A stretch of DNA of 64,000 nucleotides from Spirogloea muscicola (taxonomy: Eukaryota; Streptophyta; Zygnematophyceae; Spirogloeales; Spirogloeaceae): contig WELB01000292.1 in the NCBI GenBank assembly GCA_009602725.1, forward strand, positions 14,882-78,881. Direction: 5' to 3'. Position 1 is the first letter of the stretch. Every line of letters begins with the position of its first letter. The notes below the pieces were generated by a model. The model had not been told where the DNA came from, made no database searches, and saw only the letters and a program-made list of their open reading frames with translations. Below, piece by piece: positions 10,601-20,202 of the stretch. The translations under genes and the position numbers were made by a program.

Positions 10601-13415
10601 ACCTTCTGTAAGCTCTCAGTCAATCCAGCAACCGCTTGGTCCTCCCGTGCTTGTGCCTCTTCTGCTAAGGTCGTCATCTCCAGCAACGTCTGCAAGATGG
10701 TCACAGACAGGCATCACTGTGTAGCAGCAGTCTATGAAGCGGGTCCTCTTCTAAACAACATTCACTTGACAGGTATGAGTTGGCCAGTGTACCTGTTCTT
10801 TTGCGGCAGCAAGCCTTCGAGACTCATTTAAAGTAAGGTCCTTGGCCTCCAGGCTGCTTCGTAGCTCCTTCACTTCCTCCTTCCAACTGCACCCACCAGG
10901 ACGATCTTGAGCGCCTCTGTGTGTGCAATGACAATCCATGAAGGTTGCACCCAGGATAAGACTCAGCCCACCCTCTTTGGGCCTGTCGCAGCTGCTCCTT
11001 TTCGTGCTCGAGCAGCCGCAAGGCCTCAGCTGCACGCGCCTTGGAACGCTCAAGCTCATCCTGCAAGGCAGCCTGCTGTGAAACAACTTCCGTCACTTGC
11101 TTGCAAGCAGCCCCCAGTTGAACCTCCACCTCCTCCTTCTCCTTTGTCACCTCCTGGATGCGCTGCTTGGCACGCTTTTGCAGCCGCCCCAGCTTGGCCT
11201 CGGCCTCGGCAGACTTGACGTTCTCCTCGTGCAGCTTGGCTTGCACTGCCACAAGTGATCGTCCTCAATGAGGGCCCTGAGTGCGTGCGCTCAGGACCTC
11301 TTGACAGTCAAGTTGCTCAGCAATAGCAGCAGCTGAGGCTTGTGGCAAGAACTCACACTCGTGCAATTCGGCCGCCAGCTTGTCAGCTCTCTGCTCAGCT
11401 GCTGCCCTGACTGCACGTGCTTCCGTCAGCTCCGCTCCAGCATGTGCAGCCATGGCACCCTTGCTGGCCTGTAGTCCTGCACATTCCTTGCGAGCCTGCT
11501 CGACCTCCTCATGGAGCCGTGTGCTTTTGTCCTCCTCCTCTCTTAGCATGCTTCGAAGCTTGTCCATCTCCTCCATGTGATCAAAAGCTTCCGCCTCCCT
11601 TGGCAGCACCGCACCATTCTCATGGCCCACCGGCACCATTGCTTCCTTTGGATGGGCAATGACTTTGGGCCCAGCAGAATCCTCCCCTGACTGTGCTTCC
11701 GTTGTGCGGGCTTCGATGCTCTCGTCTGCAAGCTTGTTTGTGCTTGCGTGCAAAGCCTGCAACTTGTTCTCCAGTTCCCTCTGCGCGAGCCTAGCCTGCT
11801 CGCCCTCCTTTTGTAGACGATCCTCCTCTAGCATGTGCTGCTGAAGCTCCTTGTGAAGGCGCTCCACTTCCACAGTGAAGGCCTCAGCACGAAGTGCTTG
11901 CTCTCTACCTATCCGCAACTCTTCTTCCTGCCTCTGCGCCTGCTCGACTGTCAGATCCCCTAGGCTGGAAGTAGTAGCTGCTTCGTCTGCAAGCGCCTGC
12001 AGGCGACGGATCTCTGCTCTCAAGTCCTCAGTATATGCTTCATGAGTAGTTTGGGCGGCCTGCAGTGAGCTTCTCAGATCGTCCCTCTCACGCAGTAGTT
12101 CTGAAGATGCAAGCCTTTGCCCGTGCTTGAGCTCCTCTGCACTTGCTAGCTCTTCTCTTAAGTCAGCCGCATCAGCCTGAAGCCTTGCACACTCCTCATG
12201 GTGCCGCCTGCTCAACTCCTCTTTGTCGCGCTCGGACTGCAAACACAGTGTTCGAAGCAACAATGGACTTACGACAACCTCAATCTGGGAGATGCACAGC
12301 AAGCTCACTCTTGACTTGGCCTGCTGGCACTAACTATGAGAATCGACTCTCTGACTCTCTGTCTCTTCCAGCTTAATCTGCACGAGTAAGTATACAATTG
12401 CTTGGCCGAATCAGGCACAGGTACGATCTTAGTAGGGAGCTTTGCTGCCGCATGATATGCAAGAGGAAAGTCAGCACGAAGTGACCATGGTGGGGCAAGC
12501 TCCTTCTTCGATTTCATCGCCCTTGTGATTGTTCAGGGGCCATTGTACACACACCTGGGTAGCTTCAGGAGCATGTTGCGTTGTTGCTTCAGCACGTCTG
12601 TTAGCCGCCTCCAGCTCCTCCAGCAGTCTGGTTTCCCAGCCCAGTTGCCAATCAGCCTGCCATGCTCTGCATCCTGATAGTCTGACAGGCCTGCATCAGG
12701 ACCGTCTAACACGGTACTACTCCTGGCAGGGCGTACGCACCTGTGCAACTGCTGCTCCAAGGCCAGCGTCCTGTCCTTGGCCTGGGCCCTCACTTCTTGG
12801 AGCTCATCGAGCGCAAGAGCCTCCCGCTGACGCGCCTGCGACACCTGCTCGACGGCATCCGCCAGCTGCTGCTGCAGAGCGTCCCTCTCCTGGTCCTGCA
12901 GCAAGATAATGGCGCAGCTTTTTGGGAGGAAGAGGGGAGATGGTCTGCAGTCTTTCAAGGACTGTGAGGGCTTGCGTGGAAGATGAGTGGTCAGTGCAGG
13001 GGTCGAGCTCGCACAGCGGCGTGGGGCTGCCCTCCGGAGCCTGCTTCTGCACCCTGCGGAGGCGTAGCAGGGCTCGATGCTTCGGGCGTGCCTTGGAGGC
13101 GTGCCTCTGCAGCGAGAGAAGCAGCAGAGGAGGTGGCGGTCAGCCTGAGGCCGCCGGGAAGCACCTCGGCGCTCTCTGAGTCGTGCGTGCGAAGCAATTG
13201 AAGGGCCTTGTGGCGCAGGCGCACGGACCCAGCGCAGCGGGAGCGGCGGCGGCGGCGGCGGCGGCGTGGCCGCGCGCGGCGGCGAGAGCCTCGTCCTTGG
13301 CGCGGAGCTCGGCCTGCTGCTTGCGCATGGCGGCCATGATGCGCTTCTTAATGGCGGCCATCTCGGCGTGCAGGCGGGCGTTCTCCTCGCGCAGGAGCGC
13401 GCCGCCGTCGTCCAT
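7660..13415 (-). CDS. GRIP-domain golgin (long coiled coil), about 20 exons
   Basis: Peripheral trans-Golgi tether. GRIP domains bind Arl1-type GTPases on the trans-Golgi; the coiled coil captures vesicles. Exons (high to low): 13415-13229, 13175-13015, 12895-12741, 12666-12555, 12236-11357, 11245-10972, 10886-10793, 10689-10603, 10499-10431, 10331-10215, 10087-9979, 9874-9795, 9677-9549, 9455-9355, 9238-9105, 8968-8871, 8739-8614, 8331-8246, 8155-8040, 7947-7660. About 1,130 residues. The start MDDGGALLREEN opens a charged coiled coil; exon 5 alone gives about 293 heptad-rich residues. The last exon carries the GRIP domain: YLKNVILKLL, then LLPVVAMLLQFSPEEV, close to the C-terminus, with the key Tyr present. 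Most junctions keep frame. The joins around 8246-8614 and 8155 do not fit as read, so a border there is wrong or a small exon is missed. 12237-12554 may hide another exon. Which golgin subfamily it belongs to is not clear. Confidence 0.88.
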
Positions 13416-13480
13416 GGCGGCAGGCGGCGCGAGGCGCGCCCAGGCCGCCACCGCCACCACCAAGTGACGGGAGGGCAGTG

Positions 13481-13685
13481 CTCCCGTTGAAACGAAAGCT
13501 CGGCCAGATTGACTGGTGGCTGGGAACAAGAGAAAGGCCAGCCCAATGGAATGGACAAGGTCTGAAGGAGCCGGAGTGCGAAGGACTGGGACGAGAAGCG
13601 CGACCAGGTTGACTGGTGGCTGGGAAAGGCCAGTGCAAAGGAATGGACAAGGTCTGAGGGAGCCTGAGTGCGAACGACTACTGTC
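13481..13685 (-). mobile_element. Two tandem LINE-tail units upstream of the golgin start
   Basis: On the minus strand two successive units read CTCCTTCAGACCTTGTCC, ATTGGGCTGGCC, a CAGCC half-stem, CCAGTCAA(T/C)CTGG and CGCGCTT-type ends. They lie about 70-270 bp before the golgin ATG, in its likely 5' UTR or promoter. Confidence 0.55.
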
Positions 13686-13865
13686 AAACCTTGTTATAGG
13701 CACCTCTCGATATAGGCACATTAGGGCAAAACCTCGATAGTGGCACCATTTTGCGGGAAGCACTTTTTTTCCCAGGCAAATGTGACTCGATATGGGAACG
13801 TGCCTGTATGTACAGGCACAGTTTTTCGGGGCAGATTTCCCACTAGAAGTGCCTATAGGAAAACA
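13686..13865. mobile_element. Possible pogo/Tigger-type DNA transposon remnant
   Basis: Repeated words AACCTTGTTATAGGCAC, CTCGATATAGGCAC, AACCTCGATAGTGGCAC and CTCGATATGGGAACG resemble the repetitive ends of pogo/Tigger-like Tc1-mariner elements (AACCTCGATATAACGA type). A CTATAGG word near 13855 could be the other end. No transposase is visible and no target duplication was secured. Confidence 0.3.
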
Positions 13866-13894
13866 AATCAACATATCTCTCATATTCTCTACAG

Positions 13895-13922
13895 AGGATT
13901 AGGGTTGAGGTTTAGGGTTTAG
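13895..13922. repeat. Short TTTAGGG telomere-like tract beside a gap
   Basis: GGATTAGGGTTGAGGTTTAG followed by GGTTTAG ends directly at the N at 13923. It is the plant telomere unit with small changes, so an interstitial or decayed telomere repeat. Confidence 0.5.
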
Positions 13923-13923
13923 N
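13923..13923. other. Single N, probably an unsized gap 5' of the GST gene
   Basis: A lone N separates telomere-like repeats from a CT-rich tract. The first exon or exons of the theta GST cannot be found between here and 14360, which suggests that real sequence is missing at this point. Confidence 0.55.
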
Positions 13924-14215
13924 GCCTCCTCCTCCTCCTCCTCCTCCGCCGCCCCTTGCCCGTCCCCTGCTCTCCCTCTCCTCCTCTCTCCCTCTCCTCT
14001 TCCACTCCCTCTTCCTCCCCCTCTCCCGTCCTCCCACACCCTTCCTCTCCCTCCCCGTCTTCCTCTCCCTCTCCCTCCGCTTCCTTCTCCCACCCCCCCC
14101 CAGACCTTTCTCCCCTCTCTGGATCGCCTCTCTCTCTGCATCCCCTTCCCACTCCTCCCCTCCTTCTCGCGCTCTCATCACCCACATCTCCTGCCCTCTT
14201 CCAGCCCTATCCATT
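13924..14215. repeat. Polypyrimidine (CT/CCT) low-complexity tract
   Basis: About 290 bp of almost pure pyrimidine on the + strand (CTCCTCCTC, CCCTCTCC and similar), including an eleven-base C run interrupted once. Long open frames opposite it, rich in Arg, Gly and Glu, are composition artefacts. Confidence 0.8.
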
Positions 14216-14359
14216 CAACTTCTCCCCAGCCCCTTTGGCTCTTGGAGCTCTGCCCAACTGTCGCTTGGAGCTCAGCAGTGCAGACGGCAACTGATCCACG
14301 GCGTCACACCTCTGCCACTTACCGACCCCTGCTGAGCCCAACTTTCGCGTTGGCTCCAG

Positions 14360-15888
14360 CCATTAATCCTCTTGGAAAGGTGCCAGCCATTGTAGATTAC
14401 CAATTCAAGCTCTCTGAGAGGTGCATCCACTGCTACATCTTGCCATACTTGTCTTTGGTCTGTCCGCCAGCTTGTTCTACTATGGAACTTACTGTAGGTG
14501 TCTCCTTTGAGTACCACATACTCTCCTACCCCTTTGAGTACCAAATACTCTCCTACCCCGTGTACATGGGGTGGAAGCCCCGCAGCCAGGTGCATTAGTA
14601 GTGAAAGTGGCACCTCTATACACAACTTCTTCATGTAACCTTGTAGGAGGACTGTATATGCTGCCTGAAGTGGACCAAACCCGTCATCTTTGTCGTCGTA
14701 TCTCTATTGATGCAGTCATGCTATCATGAGGTACCTCGTTCAAACACGAGCTTCCATTCCAGACCACTGGTAAGTACGAACCCCATTTTGCGATCGGGCC
14801 AAAAGATCGAGCTCTGGTCTCAATGAGGATCGTTGCATGGCAGTTGAGCAACGCAGAAGTGCCTTGCCCAGGTTTCCAGCGGATGCCACGTCGCGTGCTA
14901 AGGTGGACTGCGTCCTCGACTGGCATCATTCAAATTTGAGAAGAGGCTGTGGTAAGTTGCACAAAGCTGGCTTAAAGTAACCCACTTGCACCACCACTAC
15001 TTGGGAGCGCTGCAACTTCCCCACAAGATCCAGTTAAATCTGTTGCTTGAATCCATCAGAGACCAACATCCACAAGATAACGTGCAACCATGCTGACTTG
15101 AAGGCGCTTGAAAAATAGGACCTCGAAGAGTGTCAACAAATGGAGGGATTGTTCCGCCTGACACTGCTCGATCTGTCCTAGCGATTACCTGTCCATGAAC
15201 ATCTGTGTTCGTGTAAGCCTTTCTGACAGAATATGACGTGAGTCGCTGCCCGCTGTCAGCTGGGATTGTGTTCCACAAGGTGCTGGCGCCATCACTTGGA
15301 CGACCATTGAATGAATCTGCTGCTGCCGAAGCGGAGGTGATACTGCGTGCATCTCTAAGAACCATGGATGCGGTTTGGCTGGTCGGAGAAGCCCCGTTCT
15401 TGGCAGGTCAATCTCGACCATCTATTGCTGACATCAGCCTCAGCTGCGAGTTGATGCAAGTCAAGGTATGGAATGATTGAGCTGCAAAGTGGTGTGCCTC
15501 CGTGGCGCTGCTCGAAACCCTCTAAACCCAGAGAAAAACCTGAAGCACCTCCTCCTTATGCACCTATAACGTCCGTACATACCAATCACATGCCTGCTGT
15601 CACAGTCAATGCTTGTGTGAAGGGCTTCATCGTTTGGGTCCCCCTGCTTTGCCACCTACATTCCGTGTCTCCTGGCAGCTCCTTGGCGACGACTTCCATC
15701 GTGGCCTTGTGCATGCCACACCAAAAGTAGAAGCTTGGCTTCGAGCGGTGCAATCAGCGACCAGTCCGCACTTTGAAGCTGTTCATCAAGTGCTTTACAA
15801 GGCAGCCGCTCGATTCAAAGAAGTTCAAAGCTCTTCTGTGGAACGTGGGAGCAATCATCGACCATTACTCCGGAATTCACGATTATAG
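14360..15888 (+). CDS. Theta-class glutathione S-transferase, 5' end missing
   Basis: Cytosolic (or peroxisomal, as in plants) enzyme that joins glutathione to electrophiles or reduces hydroperoxides. Exons seen: 14360-14420 (INPLGKVPAIVDY then FKLSES across the junction, the glutathione-binding cis-Pro loop), 14716-14769 (HAIMRYLVQTRASIPDHW), 14872-14951 (WFPADATSRAKVD then CVLDWHHSNLRRG, a theta signature), 15260-15465 (FHKVLAPSLG, FLAGQSRPSIADISL and CELMQVK: the C-terminal domain with its conserved Asp), 15679-15888 (PKVEAWL, SPHFEAVHQVLYKA, then a tail to TAG). These exons join in frame at GT-AG borders. The first about 50 residues, including the catalytic-Ser region, are not found; the N at 13923 is the likely reason. 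A small exon may be missing between the last two. The tail after KAAARF is longer than in most relatives. Confidence 0.9.
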
Positions 15889-16962
15889 CTCCACATCCGT
15901 AGCCTTCCATATGCATGCAGCATGTGGTGCCCTATTATTCTTGGAGCGTAATACGGCAATATTTGCACAATATACTCTGGATGAATCTTATCTGATGTGC
16001 GCTCTTGGATCAATGGTTTGTTTTTTGGTCCTCCAACCTGGAAGACTGTGTGTAGGATCTATGCATCACAACCGAAGAGTGCTGCTAATCATGTTTCTGT
16101 ACTTGCCTAGCTCGTTAGTGATTCAGTTGTCTGTGCTCTTTTCACATAAGTGCCACAGCAGCTGCTGCATGTTCCGGGGCTATTAGCGTACTCTGACGCC
16201 TTTGCTTGTGCTCGTGCGGTGATTTCGCGCTATTTCGTGCCATGTGGCTATAATGGTCGCTTCAGATAGTTTACACCTCCAATATGCATATTAGTAAATC
16301 TGATATAGGTCGCGACTTCTACCCTGTTTGCCTGGATCAGCAAGCCTGGGCATCTACTCCCTTCTCTGGCTGCCTCTTCGCTGTACGTAGTGCATCATTG
16401 AAGGTGCACTTTGCTGGCGGAGATTCAGTGATGAATAGTGAACTTAGGTGTCGTACAGGGCAGCTCAAGAACTGGGTACACGAGAGTTATCCAGAATGAG
16501 CCAGCTAAGCTTCCGATGCTTGTCTTGCTCAGCATGAGACCAGCTATAGAGAGTGAGCTCAATGTACTTCATCCATAGAGTACAAAGCTTTAGGATTTAA
16601 GCGCGAAGACACAGCTGAAGCAGTACAGGCTCTCTGCATCTAATGGTAAGCTCTTTGTAACAGGTCCCACTTTTGGACATCAACGTCGAAGTTCCCAAAG
16701 GTGACCCGTTAAGCCATTCTACCACGGGATCCCCCCCTTCATGGAAGGACGGCGGGCCTGATGTGTGATGCCTGCTGGAGCTAGTTGTGAAGGTGAACAT
16801 CGGGGCAATCACCGCGGACGCCCAGCAACTCACTATCATCACAACCTACACATTGTGGTCGTACTACCTGGCGAATAACCGCGTTCCTTGTACAATGCTG
16901 TCGTTACGAAGGCCTTTGAAGGCCCAGCCTCAACCCACATTGCTGGCAACGCAGTAGAGACA
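15889..16962. other. Intergenic DNA after the GST gene
   Basis: Probably the GST 3' UTR followed by non-coding DNA. Short open frames are present (16284-16499 +, 16597-16842 -), but none is recognisable. No repeat copy was matched to it. Confidence 0.5.
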
Positions 16963-17367
16963 GTTGCTGAAACGTCCTAAGCCCTATACACGCAGTTAGG
17001 GGTTAGTACGTCCTGATTAATGTTCGGACCTAGGGGTTTGGAAACTAACCCCCATACAGAGTGGATATGCCAGTGCACACAGAACACATACGCGCATACT
17101 GCACAGCGGAAGTCTTACCCCGAGGCACCGCCAGAAGGCGGCGACTCTACTGAGGGTCTGGCTTAGTAGCTGTCCCCAGATGGGGTGCAAGCATCGCACT
17201 AACGGAGACCCGGCGATGGATGCAGCGACGAGCTGCGGCGACGGGCTGAGCAGCAGCCGGCAGCAGCAGGGCTGTGGTGGCGGCTGCGGCAGCAGGCAAG
17301 CAGGGCTGTACCTCTCTCAGCATCACCGGTCCGACCGAGCAGTCTGGCCTCTGCCTACTACAGATAG

Positions 17368-17454
17368 AAGAAGTGGTGGCACTCCCAATGGGGGCAAGGG
17401 CTGCAAAAAGCCAGCACGAGAAGAATCGACAAAGGTTCGGAGGGGCCTAAAAAG
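17368..17454 (-). mobile_element. Short LINE-tail unit with 13-bp target duplication
   Basis: An 87-bp minus-strand unit inside the LTR lies between two perfect copies of CTACTACAGATAG (17355-17367 and 17455-17467). Read on its own strand it holds CTGGCTTTTTGCAGCC, then CCCCCATTGGGAG and ends in ACTTCTTCT. The long, irregular-length duplication points to target-primed reverse transcription. Confidence 0.75.
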
Positions 17455-17633
17455 CTACTACAGATAGCGTTCCACCTGCCACCCCTCCCCCGAGGGTGTG
17501 ACGAGGGTCGTCCCAAGGGCCACCCTTGGAGGGACGGACACAACAATCGGGACACGAAATAGCGTGTGTAACGAGGGGAGCCCCAGGGGCCCACCCTCGG
17601 CGGGACTCTCCCGACATCGGGAATAGCTACACA

Positions 17634-17809
17634 AGAAGAAGAAAGCGCGGCCAGGTTGACTGGTGGCTGTGAGAAGCCAGCCCAAAGGAATGTACAATAT
17701 CCGAAGGAGGCGGAGTGCTAAATACAATTCAACAGCAAGAGGACTCTCAGTAACCTCTAGTCAGGGGACTCTCAGTAACCGCTAGTCAGAAGATGCAAGT
17801 CGGAGTAGC
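17634..17809 (-). mobile_element. LINE 3' end (176 bp) with 8-bp target duplication
   Basis: Minus-strand insert inside the LTR, flanked by GCTACACA (17626-17633 and 17810-17817). It begins with the end of the LINE frame (TCTGACTAGCGGTTACTGA), which is locally repeated, then the 3' UTR and the tail hairpins (GGGCTGGCTTCTCACAGCC, CCAGTCAACCTGG) and ends CGCGCTTTCTTCT. It directly links the short tail units to the LINE coding end. Confidence 0.75.
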
Positions 17810-17936
17810 GCTACACAGGGTGCAGCGGATTGACCGACACCCGTGGGGACGCCCCAACGGTGACGATACGATATTGGAGATTACCGCACCGTTGGCACGG
17901 CCTAACGGTGGGAACGTTACAGTTGCAGCACTAGTT

Positions 17937-18774
17937 CGACTACCCTCGCTGCACATACTTCACATCTAACACAGTCGACATCTCTGGTTGCGCACATCCT
18001 GGTTTTCACACACATGGGCTGACACACTCTTGCATATCTGCTTCTGGCCTGGCCGAGATGGGCTTGCCTGCAGCGCATATTCCTCGCGGTCTGGGGCGTC
18101 GTATGTCAGCCTGTTTGCATTGAGCTCAGGCATGTGCTTTGCACCAGAACTCGACGAGCTTGTCGGTGCGCACGAGGAGGGGAGCGGACTCGCATTCACG
18201 ACCTGCTGCGGAATGCTATATACGGCATCTTCTGGGTGGCCGGTTACCAAGTGGCACTAGAGAACCAGTGTCATGCCTCTGACAGCTGGGGCGGATGGCC
18301 GCATCCACGCCCGGCGCGCCGATCTCGTCGCCAGCGCGCTGGGCAGGAGTGCCACTTCTTCTTCTTCTGGGCTGGCCATTCACAGCCCCCCCCCCCCCCT
18401 CGGCGACACACTGCCGCCCTGGTGTCCCAGCGCTTCCCTGTCCACGGATGGCGTGCGCTGGAGCAGGCACGGGCGCGCTCGACTCCAATCGGCCTCTTCC
18501 CCCGGGGCAGCGGCGTGGCTCATGGCCCTCCCCCGCACCGACGGCCTCACCAACCCCGACGAGGCATTCCACAGCGCCGTCCAACGGCTTCTCGATCTGC
18601 CATTCCATGCTTCCAGGGAGTGCTCCAGTGTGAATGCGGCAAGCGGGGGGCCGAGACTGCGGAGCTGGCCGCCCACGTCTTGTGCTGTGGTCACGGTGGT
18701 GAGCGGACGGCGGCGCACGACCTCCTCCGTGATGTCATGAATGGCATCCTCGTGGAGGCCGGCTTCTCGGTGGC
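17937..18774 (+). mobile_element. Degenerate LINE, C-terminal region
   Basis: Two stretches of the LINE C-terminal domain: near 18130-18330 (HDLLRNAIYGIF, VAGYQVALENQ) and, after an inserted tail unit at about 18345-18400, near 18500-18774 (AWLMALPRTDGLTNPDE, FHSAVQRLL, then CECGKRGAETAELAAHV, HDLLRDVMNGILVEAGFSV). The C-x-C...H...C cluster is a zinc-binding motif seen in C-terminal parts of such retroelements. The copy is broken by several frame changes and is cut by LTR-beta at 18775; it resumes at 19399. Confidence 0.65.
18345..18400 (+). mobile_element. LINE-tail hairpin with TTC-repeat end inside LINE
   Basis: CCACTTCTTCTTCTTCT is the tail end of one unit; GGGCTGGCCATTCACAGCC begins another, followed by a run of C. 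The surrounding LINE frame is interrupted here. Confidence 0.5.
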
Positions 18775-19398
18775 TGTAATGAACCAGCCGTCTGATTAAG
18801 CCACATGGCTCTGTTGGCATACATGATCGGCCATTTTGAAAAGTGGCCCGCCAGCTGGCGGGCTGGCTTGCCGGACAGGTACCCCGCCCAGAGGCGGGCC
18901 CCGCCATTCGGAATACCCCTCGCCAACATCGACCCGTTCAAGGGAGGACCTTTGGGCCTGCCGCAAGGCGGGGGCCCTGGGGCGACCCGCTCACACCTCT
19001 GGAGTTCTCGTACTCTGTTCATTCTTTTTCGGGCTGGTTGTTCCAGCCCCTATTCTCAATGGGCGAGCACTTTCTTCTGGAGGGGGGGTGGCACGGTGAA
19101 GCACAAGGGAGCCTTGGGGGCTGAGGCTCAACAGACAGTCCAAGCCCGTGAAGCCCAGAGCAGCCTTGCCGCTGCTTGCCGCCGCAGCCGCCGCCGCACT
19201 CCGCTGCGGGGCCTGCTGCGCCGGCCTGCGCCCAGGAGGTGGAGTCGCCGCCGGACGGCGGCGTCACAGGGCCTATCTTCCGCTGCGCGACGCGCTAGTG
19301 CTTTCACGTGTAGTGGGTTGGCCTCTAAACACCCTACGGCCGAATCCAATAAGGACTGCTCACCCTAACTGCGTGTGTAGGGCGAAGGTTTCTCTACA
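18775..19398 (+). mobile_element. Solo LTR-beta with GTGGC target duplication
   Basis: Starts TGTAATGAACCAGCCGTCTG and ends TTTCTCTACA. GTGGC flanks it on both sides (18770-18774 and 19399-19403). LINE sequence is interrupted by it and continues after it. It is longer than other beta copies because a 71-bp LINE-tail unit sits inside it. Confidence 0.85.
19005..19075 (+). mobile_element. Short LINE-tail unit (71 bp) inside LTR-beta
   Basis: Other beta LTRs run straight through CTGGAGGGGGGGTGG. Here the word TCTGGAG is duplicated (18998-19004 and 19076-19082) around a 71-bp insert with GGGCTGGTTGTTCCAGCCCC, then ATTCTCAATGGGCGAGC and TTTCT. Because the empty site is known from sister LTRs, this is the clearest proof that the tail unit moves. 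Confidence 0.85.
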
Positions 19399-19560
19399 GT
19401 GGCCGTCAAGAATACCGCTGTCATGCCGCTACAGCAGCGGGCGTGAAGGTCTCCATGCCCGTCGCGTCGACCTCTTGTCCACCCCACTGGCTGGCGGGCC
19501 GCGTCTCAACCTGGACGTGGTGACCACCGACGCATTCGACCGAGCTCACCCCACACATTG
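19399..19560 (+). mobile_element. LINE fragment between two LTR-beta copies
   Basis: Continues the LINE from 18774: GLHARRVDLLSTPLAGGPR, then LNLDVVTTDAFDRAHPT. The spaced acidic residues of RVDLL and LDVV resemble a PD-(D/E)xK nuclease-like core, but this is inference. Confidence 0.65.
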
Positions 19561-20202
19561 TGTAAGGAACCTCGCCATACACACGCAGCCAGGGTGACCA
19601 GTCCTTGTTGAGTTCGGCTGTAGGGGTTTTAGGAGCCAACCCACTACACGGTAAAGCACTAGCACATCGGCGCAGCGGAAGACAGGCCCCGTGGCGCCGC
19701 CGTCCGGCGGCGACTCCACCTCCTGGGCGCAGGCCGGCACATCAGGCCCCGCAGCAAAGTGCGGCGGCGGCTGCGACGGCGAGCAGCGGCAAGGCTGCTC
19801 CTGAGCTCCACTGGTTCGAAATGCTTCGAGCCTCAGCCCCAAGGCTACTTGTGCTTCCCCGTGCCACCCCCCCCTCCAGGGGTGTGAGCGGGTCGCCCCA
19901 CGGCCCGCCTTGCCGCAGGCCAAAGGTCCTCCGTTGAACGCGTGGATCCTGGCGAGGGTATTTCATGACGGGCGGGGCCCGCCTCTGGGCGGGGCGCCTG
20001 CCCGGCAAGCCAGCCCGCCACCTGGCGGGCCACTTGTCCCAAATGGCCGGTCATGCAATGCCAACAGAGCCATGTGGCTTTACCAGACGGCTGCTTCATT
20101 ACATACCTCCCCATTCTGGTGTTCACGTCCCCGGGAACAACTAGAGAACAGCTGACAGTGATTAAGACGCCTGACGCCTGCTGCCTCTACCAAGCCTAGG
20201 AG
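19561..20202 (-). mobile_element. Minus-strand LTR-beta with the end of a chromovirus body
   Basis: LTR from 19561 (TGTAAGGAACC) to 20103 (TTCATTACA). To its right are about 95 bp that match the 3' end of the chromovirus interior: the purine tract GGGGAGG and GTTCCCGGGGACGTGAACACC on the minus strand. It is a fragment of a Ty3/gypsy element of the E1 type. No target duplication is seen. Confidence 0.7.

Larger units (their letters stand above)
16968..17931 (-). mobile_element. Solo LTR-alpha with GTTGC target duplication
   Basis: Minus-strand LTR of the alpha family. Its right end GGGAACGTTACA is the reverse of the TGTAACGTTCCC start. The inner part (GCTGCTGCC-type tract, hairpin around 17130-17150) matches the copies at 37155-37835 and 58226-58988. 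The 5-bp word GTTGC flanks it (16963-16967 and 17932-17936). Two short LINE-tail units are inserted inside it. It is an old Ty3/gypsy footprint. Confidence 0.8.

Noticed and set aside
13899-14214. Minus-strand open frames rich in Glu, Arg and Gly
   Set aside because: They are the opposite strand of a polypyrimidine tract, so composition alone keeps them open.
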